Positions 1-4,306 of a stretch of DNA of 6,754 nt are shown here, one piece after another (within the stretch, counting starts at the first letter, position 1; each line of letters starts with the position of its first letter). The stretch is from Angelakisella sp. (GTDB lineage Bacteria > Bacillota > Clostridia > Oscillospirales > Ruminococcaceae). The DNA is taken from NCBI GenBank assembly GCA_022795575.1, contig JAAWGY010000124.1, positions 1-6,754 of the forward strand, written 5' to 3'. The position numbers and the translations under genes are program-made. The notes beneath the pieces were generated by a model that saw only the letters and a program-made list of their open reading frames with translations, did not search any database and was not told the origin of the DNA.

Positions 1-30
1 CAGTAATTCTCGTGCCTCGTTGTGTAGCAT
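1..30 (-). CDS. Start of an unidentified minus-strand gene, cut by the window edge
   Basis: On the minus strand an ATG at 30-28 opens a reading frame that stays open to base 1 and gives MLHNEARELL. An AAGGAG ribosome binding site lies about 8 nt upstream of this ATG, at roughly 39-44 on the plus strand, which is good spacing and the main reason to believe in the gene. It is divergent from ltaE. Ten residues are too few to name a family, and no function is claimed. A TTGACA-like hexamer lies upstream on the minus strand, but no -10 box sits at proper distance from it, so the promoter of this gene is not resolved. Confidence 0.45.
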   Translation of the reverse strand, partial: MLHNEARELL

Positions 31-141
31 ATTTTCATCTCCTTCTTCTGTTATACCACCTCTGTCAACCCTTGGCGATTTTTTTGATGGTTGCTATAGA
101 TTGTATATTCAAGCTCCCGCATATCACCTGCCCATAACTAT

Positions 142-170
142 TTGCGGCAAGCGCCGTCTTGTGATATACT
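142..170 (+). promoter_or_regulatory. Probable sigma-A promoter of the ltaE operon
   Basis: A TTGCGG -35 box (142-147) and a TATACT -10 box (165-170) are separated by exactly 17 nt, and a TG at 162-163 gives an extended -10. Transcription should begin near 176-178, leaving a leader of about 108 nt before ltaE. The spacer contains a small inverted repeat, CGGC-aagc-GCCG (145-156), which could be an operator or chance. No other promoter is obvious until secDF, so this one probably serves all four genes of the cluster. Confidence 0.7.
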
Positions 171-284
171 TTTACCAACAGAACAGAGGAATGATATGAG
201 CCATACCGCCCAGCGAATCAAGCGCCCCACTACCACCAGCCAAGGCGGAAGACTACCGATTCCAACCAACAGGAGGTTCTTGCT

Positions 285-1319
285 ATGTCCCGCATCATCG
301 ATATCCGCAGCGACACCGTTACCCAGCCTACCCCGGCCATGCGCCGGGCGATGGCCGAGGCCCCCGTCGGCGATGACGTCTACGGCGACGACCCCACCGT
401 CAACCGCCTGGAAGCCCTTGCCGCCCAAAAGGCCGGCAAGGAGGCCGCTCTCTTTGTCCCCTCCGGCACCATGGGCAACCAGCTGGCCATTATGACCCAC
501 ACCCGCCGGGGGGATGCTGTGGTCTGCGGCCGCAATTCCCATATCTTTACCCACGAGGTGGGGGCCGCTGCCGTCCTCTCCGGTGTTCTGCTGGACCCGG
601 TGGACAGTAAGGACGACGTCATCTACCCCGACCTGCTGGAGGGCGCTGTCCGGGAGGAGGATATCCACTGTCCCCCCACCACCACCCTCTGCATCGAGAA
701 CGCCCTGGCCTGCGGCCGGGTGGTCCCTCTGGACGTGATGGAGCAGACCTATGCCGCCGCAAAGGCCCACGGCCTGAAGGTCCATATGGACGGCGCCCGG
801 CTCTTTAACGCCGCCGTCGCCCTGAACGTCCCCGCCCCGGAGCTCACCCGGTACACCGATTCGGTGATGTTCTGCCTCTCCAAGGGCCTCTGCGCGCCGG
901 TGGGCTCCATCCTGGCCGGCAGCCGGGAGTTTGTCGCCCGGGCCCGGAAGAACCGCAAGCTGCTGGGCGGCGGGATGCGCCAGTGCGGCATCCTGGCCGC
1001 AGCCGGGATCATCGCCCTGGAGGAGATGACCTGCCGCCTGGCCCAGGACCACGATAACGCCGCCTGGCTCCGCCAGCGCCTGGCCACCATTCCCGGCCTC
1101 CACGTCAAGGACCAGGGGATCCAGATCAACATGGTCTTCTTTACGCTGGACCACCCCGCCCGGGTGGTGGAGGCCCTGCCGGCCAAGCTGCTGGAGCGAG
1201 GCATCAAAATCAACGGCGTCTCCGCCGGGGAGCTGCGCTTTGTCACCAGCAACGATGTCACCCGGGAGGATCTTGCCGTTGTAGCCGACTGCCTGGAGGC
1301 GCTGTTAAAGGAGGGCTAA
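285..1319 (+). CDS. ltaE: Low-specificity L-threonine aldolase
   Basis: This is a PLP-dependent fold-type I enzyme of 344 residues, the usual length for the beta-eliminating lyase / threonine aldolase family. The family cleaves L-threonine and L-allo-threonine to glycine and acetaldehyde in the cytosol, linking threonine, glycine and one-carbon metabolism. Visible landmarks are the N-terminal IDIRSDTVTQPTPAM (5-19), the cofactor-phosphate loop SGTMGNQ (60-66), His86 in NSHIF, which should stack on PLP, His128 in DIHCP, Asp169 and Arg172 in HMDGAR (167-172), the Schiff-base Lys200 in SKGLCAPVGS, and the substrate-carboxylate Arg318 in ELRFVTS. These match the E. coli LtaE residues His83, His126, Arg171, Lys197 and Arg313 by order and context. 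The start is set by AGGAGG at 271-276, 8 nt before the ATG. It is the first gene of the cluster, and the enzyme looks intact. Stereospecificity between the L-threo and L-allo forms cannot be read from the sequence. Confidence 0.95.
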   Translation: MSRIIDIRSDTVTQPTPAMRRAMAEAPVGDDVYGDDPTVNRLEALAAQKAGKEAALFVPSGTMGNQLAIMTHTRRGDAVVCGRNSHIFTHEVGAAAVLSGVLLDPVDSKDDVIYPDLLEGAVREEDIHCPPTTTLCIENALACGRVVPLDVMEQTYAAAKAHGLKVHMDGARLFNAAVALNVPAPELTRYTDSVMFCLSKGLCAPVGSILAGSREFVARARKNRKLLGGGMRQCGILAAAGIIALEEMTCRLAQDHDNAAWLRQRLATIPGLHVKDQGIQINMVFFTLDHPARVVEALPAKLLERGIKINGVSAGELRFVTSNDVTREDLAVVADCLEALLKEG

Positions 1320-1367
1320 TCGATACATTGATATCATTCGATTGAAGAGGAGAAGAGGGTTTCGAGT

Positions 1368-1598
1368 ATGAAAAAGCTTTACGATTTTTTGTGGATTGCG
1401 GTATGCAGCTGTGTGGGGGTTTTCATCGGCAGCAGTGCCTATACCTTTTGGGACTACAGGGCCCACCCCGGCCTTTACGCCATGCAGTCCACCCCCTGGT
1501 ACCTCAGCATCCAGACGCGGGCGGTATTTACGGCGGTAGCGGTGGCGGTGCTGCTACTGCTCCGGTGGTTTGTCCGCCAGAGAATCAACAAAAGGTAA
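1368..1598 (+). CDS. Small two-helix membrane protein of unknown function
   Basis: The product is 76 residues long. It starts MKKLYDF and has two hydrophobic stretches, about residues 6-24 and 52-68. They are joined by a polar, Tyr/Trp-rich loop of about 27 residues (DYRAHPGLYAMQSTPWY within 29-45). The N-terminus carries two lysines and the C-terminus is strongly basic (RWFVRQRINKR, 66-76), so the positive-inside rule predicts both ends in the cytoplasm and the loop outside. An AGAGGG ribosome binding site at 1354-1359 lies 8 nt before the ATG, with a further AGAGGAG just upstream. The gene lies 48 nt after ltaE and 23 nt before mnmA on the same strand, so it is probably cotranscribed. I do not recognise a family. 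No catalytic motif, lipobox or typical signal-peptide cleavage site is seen. Codon use resembles that of its neighbours, which supports a real gene. Confidence 0.75.
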   Translation: MKKLYDFLWIAVCSCVGVFIGSSAYTFWDYRAHPGLYAMQSTPWYLSIQTRAVFTAVAVAVLLLLRWFVRQRINKR

Positions 1599-1606
1599 CG
1601 GCAGGG

Positions 1607-1614
1607 AAGGGAGG
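1607..1614 (+). promoter_or_regulatory. Ribosome binding site that fixes the mnmA start
   Basis: AAGGGAGG at 1607-1614 sits 7 nt before the ATG at 1622. The mnmA frame is open back to 1391, but the extra N-terminal part would overlap the small membrane-protein gene almost completely in another frame and has no match to the MnmA family. MnmA proteins begin a few residues before the SGGVDSS loop, which agrees with a start at 1622. Confidence 0.8.
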
Positions 1615-1621
1615 GAAAGCC

Positions 1622-2716
1622 ATGGGCGGCAAGGTAATGGTAGGGATGAGCGGCGGGGTGGACAGCTCGGTGGCCGCCTGGCTGCTCCGGCGCCAGGGGT
1701 ATGAGGTCATCGGCGCCACCATGAAGCTGTGGGGGGAGGAAACCGAGGACTCCCGCTGCTGCGGCCTGGATGACATCAACGACGCCCGGGCAGTCTGCCG
1801 GGCCCTGGATATCCCCCACTATGTCTTTAACTGCAAGGAGCAGTTCCGGGAGGCGGTGGTGGAGCCCTTCATCGAGGAGTACCGCCAGGGCCGCACCCCC
1901 AACCCTTGCATCCTCTGCAACCGGCACCTTAAGTTTGACGCCTTCCTCCGCCGGGCGCTGGAGGTGGGCTGCGACTACATCGCCACCGGCCACTACGCCC
2001 GGATTCTGCGGGAGGGGGGGCGGTACTGCCTGGCCAAGGGCAGGGACCGGCGGAAGGACCAGAGCTATTTCCTCTACACCCTCTCCCAGGGCCAGCTTGC
2101 CCGGCTGCTGCTGCCCTGCGGGGAGCACACCAAGGAGGAGATCCGCTGCTTTGCCCGGGAAAGCGGCCTGCCGGTGGCCCGTAAGCCGGACAGCCAGGAT
2201 ATCTGCTTTGTCCCCGATGGCGATTACGCCGGGTTCATCCGGCGGTATACCGGCAAGCCCCAGCCCAAGGGCCTGTTTGTGGACCGGGAGGGGAAGCCCC
2301 TGGGGGAGCACCAGGGCATCGGGCGGTATACCATCGGCCAGCGCAAGGGGCTGGGCATCGCCCTGGGCCGGCCCATGTTTGTCAGCGATATCGACCCGGC
2401 GCGGAACACCGTCACCCTGGTGGAGGACCAGGACCTCCTGTGCAGCCGGGAGGTGACGGCGGGGGACCTGCGCTTTGGGGCGCTGCCGGAGGAGGCCTTC
2501 CGGAACCGGCTGCTGCCGGTCCAAGCCCGGACCCGCTACTCCCAAAGCCTTGCCGACGCCGAGGCCTGCCTCCTCCCCGACGGCAGGCTGCACCTTTCCT
2601 TCCGGGAGCCCCAGCGGGCCGCTACCCCCGGCCAGGCAGTGGTGCTCTACCAGGATGACCTTGTGGTCTGCGGCGGAACCATCCTAAGACAGGAACAGGA
2701 GGGTGTGCAAGGATGA
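1622..2716 (+). CDS. mnmA: tRNA-specific 2-thiouridylase MnmA
   Basis: The 364-residue product is the normal length for MnmA. The enzyme adenylates C2 of wobble uridine 34 in tRNAs for Lys, Glu and Gln and replaces the oxygen with sulfur, giving the s2U part of mnm5s2U; sulfur comes from a cysteine desulfurase, directly or by relay. The N-terminal PP-loop ATPase domain shows GMSGGVDSS (8-16) and the ATP/tRNA-site segment ATGHYARI (121-128). TPNPCILCN (92-100) holds Cys99, the family's active-site cysteine, and an additional Cys96. SQDICFVPDG (191-200) holds the second catalytic cysteine, Cys195. GRYTIGQRKGLGIA (234-247) is the typical central-domain segment, and residues from about 280 form the C-terminal beta-barrel. 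The enzyme is therefore of the CxxC+C type rather than the DxxC+C type seen in E. coli. The gene follows the small membrane gene by 23 nt and overlaps the next gene by 4 nt (ATGA), which suggests translational coupling. Confidence 0.97.
   Translation: MGGKVMVGMSGGVDSSVAAWLLRRQGYEVIGATMKLWGEETEDSRCCGLDDINDARAVCRALDIPHYVFNCKEQFREAVVEPFIEEYRQGRTPNPCILCNRHLKFDAFLRRALEVGCDYIATGHYARILREGGRYCLAKGRDRRKDQSYFLYTLSQGQLARLLLPCGEHTKEEIRCFARESGLPVARKPDSQDICFVPDGDYAGFIRRYTGKPQPKGLFVDREGKPLGEHQGIGRYTIGQRKGLGIALGRPMFVSDIDPARNTVTLVEDQDLLCSREVTAGDLRFGALPEEAFRNRLLPVQARTRYSQSLADAEACLLPDGRLHLSFREPQRAATPGQAVVLYQDDLVVCGGTILRQEQEGVQG
2697..2702 (+). promoter_or_regulatory. Ribosome binding site for the NimA-TerD fusion gene, inside the mnmA end
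   Basis: AGGAGG at 2697-2702 lies 10 nt before the ATG at 2713, within the last codons of mnmA. A second in-frame ATG at 2731 has no purine-rich site in front of it. This favours the 2713 start and the 4-nt ATGA overlap with the mnmA stop codon, so ribosomes finishing mnmA can restart directly. Confidence 0.7.
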
Positions 2717-3918
2717 TCGGCGATATCCCCATGCGCAAGTTTGAAAGCCAAGTCCACGACCGGGCCATGATTGCCGCTATACTGGAGATGATTCCCATCG
2801 TCCACGTGGGGGTGCAGGACGGGGATTGGCCCTATGTGGTGCCCATGTCCTTCGGCTACGAGATGGAGGAGGACCGGCTGCTGGTCTACCTCCACTGCGC
2901 CCGGGAAGGGCACAAGGTGGAGCTTTGGCGGAGCAATCCCCGGGTTTCCCTCACCTTCAGCTGCTTCCAGAACCGCCCCAACGACCCCTACCGGGGCTCG
3001 ATCCACGACTACCGTTCGGTGATGGCAAACGGCGTCATCCGGCGGCTGGAGCGGGGGAGGAGCGGCGGTCTCCACGGCCGGGGGGTTCAGGCCATTCTGC
3101 GGCACAACGGCAGACGCCCCAACCAGTTCAGCGTCCCCCACTACTTATTCATGGATGTCTATGTGGTCGAATGCGCCTGGGAGCATCTCACCGCCAAGTC
3201 GGAGGAGCCTATGGCGGACCTGTCCCAGGTCCCCTTTCCCACCATGGAGGAGATCCGCAGCTGTACCCTGCCTCCCTACGACTACGACCACTTTTTTACC
3301 CGAAAGGCATACCAACCCGCCCCGGAGTCTCCGGCGCCTTCTGCGCCCGACGGGCCGGTGGCGGAGCATCTATTGAATGATATCGATTTATCGATTGACG
3401 ATTCCTCCCGGGAGCTCCGGGTAGGGTTTCGCTGGAGGGAGCCCCTGGACTGCGACCTGATGGCGCTGGTGCTGGACCGGGAGGGGAGGCTGCCCCGGCG
3501 GTACGACATCGCCTTTTACAACCAGCCTGCCGACCGCAGCGGAGGGGTGCGCCACCTGGGGGACGACATCCTGGCCGGGCGGGGGCAGGAGTGGCTCTCG
3601 ATCCGGCCGGACCGGCTCCCGGACGGCTGCGGGGAGGTGGTGCTGATTCTGTCGGTGCACCGGGGGGAGGAGCGGCAGCAGCACTTGGGGATGCTGGCCC
3701 GGCCCCTCCTTATTGTAGAGGACGGGAGCGCCGGGGAGGGGCGGGCCTGTACCTTAGATACCGGCGGCTGGGCAGGGAAGAGGGCGGCGGTAGCGGCGCG
3801 GTTGGTCCGGCAGGCCGGGGACAGCTGGCGGCTGGTTGGCCCCGACGGGGGCAGCTGGGAGGACTGGCGGATTACGGCGTGCTTTGCGGACTACCACCTG
3901 AGCGAGTGGCGGGAATAG
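2713..3918 (+). CDS. NimA/PNPOx-like domain fused to a TerD-like domain
   Basis: The 401-residue protein has two domains. Residues about 8-165 resemble the NimA / pyridoxamine-5'-phosphate-oxidase-like split barrel: PIVHVGVQDGDWPYVVPMSF (28-47) followed by LHCAREGHKVELWRSNPRV (60-78), the usual AREGxKxxLxxxNPRV segment. Relatives of this fold bind FMN or heme, and some (Nim) inactivate 5-nitroimidazoles. A Pro/Ala-rich linker follows (about 201-216). Residues about 217-398 resemble the TerD/CABP family: LDCDLMALVLDREGRL (245-260), then YDIAFYNQ (264-271), VRHLGDD (279-285), and GEVVLILSVHRGE (307-319) near the C-terminal half. TerD proteins bind calcium and belong to tellurite/stress-resistance clusters, but no other ter gene is nearby. 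There is no signal peptide or membrane helix, so it should be cytosolic. It overlaps mnmA by 4 nt. The domain calls rest on motif reading; the substrate and cofactor are unknown. The first domain is the surer of the two calls. Confidence 0.8.
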   Translation: MIGDIPMRKFESQVHDRAMIAAILEMIPIVHVGVQDGDWPYVVPMSFGYEMEEDRLLVYLHCAREGHKVELWRSNPRVSLTFSCFQNRPNDPYRGSIHDYRSVMANGVIRRLERGRSGGLHGRGVQAILRHNGRRPNQFSVPHYLFMDVYVVECAWEHLTAKSEEPMADLSQVPFPTMEEIRSCTLPPYDYDHFFTRKAYQPAPESPAPSAPDGPVAEHLLNDIDLSIDDSSRELRVGFRWREPLDCDLMALVLDREGRLPRRYDIAFYNQPADRSGGVRHLGDDILAGRGQEWLSIRPDRLPDGCGEVVLILSVHRGEERQQHLGMLARPLLIVEDGSAGEGRACTLDTGGWAGKRAAVAARLVRQAGDSWRLVGPDGGSWEDWRITACFADYHLSEWRE

Positions 3919-4067
3919 GCGCAAAGGGTGCGGCGACACGGCAAGGGGGCAATCTCCCTGTTCCGGCAGTGAAGACGGCTGCTGAGGCCGGAGGAAGAAG
4001 AAGGGATCAAGGGCTTTGTGCTGATAGGCAGATTGGCCGAAGGGCGAGTGGAAAAGCGCATTTTATG
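3919..4067 (+). other. Gene-free stretch with an open in-frame remnant
   Basis: This is the first part of the 388-nt gap between the fusion gene and secDF. In the frame of the fusion gene, the sequence after its TAG stop reads 17 sense codons to a TGA at 3970. It then reads 31 open codons (3973-4065) to a second TGA at 4066-4068, immediately at the terminator hairpin. The second segment contains LLRPEEEEGIKGF and VLIGRLAEGRVEKRIL, which look protein-like, but no start codon with a ribosome binding site precedes it. It may be the tail of a decayed small gene, or chance in GC-rich DNA. Confidence 0.3.
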
Positions 4068-4110
4068 AGGGATAGAGCAGCCCGGTAATGGCTGGGCGCT
4101 CTATCCCTTT
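4068..4110 (+). terminator. Probable terminator of the ltaE-mnmA operon
   Basis: AGGGATAGAGC (4068-4078) pairs perfectly with GCTCTATCCCT (4098-4108). The stem continues after one bulged A with GCCC (4080-4083) against GGGC (4094-4097), closing a 10-nt loop. That is about 15 base pairs, the strongest hairpin between the genes. The U-tract is short (TTT at 4108-4110, then GCCCTT), so termination may be imperfect or factor-aided. Its position, 150 nt after the last operon gene and 100 nt before the secDF promoter, fits a transcript end. Confidence 0.6.
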
Positions 4111-4117
4111 GCCCTTG

Positions 4118-4127
4118 CGCCCGGGCG
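4118..4127. repeat. Short perfect palindrome between terminator and secDF promoter
   Basis: CGCCCGGGCG is a perfect 10-nt palindrome. A run of six T lies at 4139-4144, too far from it for a standard intrinsic terminator. A weaker pairing AGGGG (4153-4157) with CCCCT (4176-4180) lies further on. The rest of 4111-4207 is T-rich with no credible coding sequence. The palindrome could be a protein site or chance. Confidence 0.25.
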
Positions 4128-4207
4128 GTTTACAGCTCTTTTTTCCGCAGTGAGGGGCCATTTGCCGGTAGAAAACCCCTTTCTTCCGCCCTTTTTTCAA
4201 AAATCCG

Positions 4208-4236
4208 TTGCTTTTGGGACAGCTTTGGACTATAAT
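4208..4236 (+). promoter_or_regulatory. Sigma-A promoter of secDF
   Basis: TTGCTT (4208-4213) and a perfect TATAAT (4231-4236) are separated by exactly 17 nt. Transcription should start near 4242-4244, giving a leader of about 64 nt before the secDF ATG. The box quality suggests constant, fairly strong expression, as expected for a translocon helper, and shows that secDF does not depend on read-through from the upstream operon. Confidence 0.85.
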
Positions 4237-4255
4237 ACATCCTGTGCATCTGTGC

Positions 4256-4277
4256 CTGTCCCGGTAAAAAGGGGCAG
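4256..4277 (+). promoter_or_regulatory. Leader hairpin in the secDF 5' untranslated region
   Basis: CTGTCCC (4256-4262) can pair with GGGGCAG (4271-4277), seven pairs including one G-U, around an 8-nt loop GGTAAAAA. The hairpin begins about 13 nt after the predicted transcription start and ends 17 nt before the GGAGG ribosome binding site (4295-4299), so it does not cover that site. It may stabilise the mRNA 5' end. It is too small for a known riboswitch. Confidence 0.4.
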
Positions 4278-4306
4278 CAAGATTATTCATCAATGGAGGA
4301 TTCTCA

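Noticed and set aside
50..76. TTGACA and TATAAC on the minus strand as a promoter for the left-edge gene
   Set aside because: The two boxes are only about 7 nt apart, far too close for sigma-A.
138..1154. Long minus-strand frame opposite ltaE
   Set aside because: Low-complexity Gly/Val/Asp-rich translation with no ribosome binding site; ltaE with all active-site residues occupies the other strand.
1320..1345. AT-rich partial palindrome (ATCGAT, GATATC, TCGATT) after ltaE as an operator or promoter
   Set aside because: The symmetry is imperfect and no -35/-10 pair fits. A similar GAATGATATC string near 3375-3384, seen there on the plus strand, lies inside a coding region, so the match is probably chance.
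1391..1621. N-terminal extension of mnmA from an upstream ATG
   Set aside because: It overlaps the small membrane-protein gene, lacks a ribosome binding site and matches nothing in MnmA; the site at 1607-1614 supports 1622.
1475..2593. Minus-strand frame opposite mnmA
   Set aside because: Shadow of mnmA with Pro/Ala/Leu-rich low-complexity composition and no family motif.
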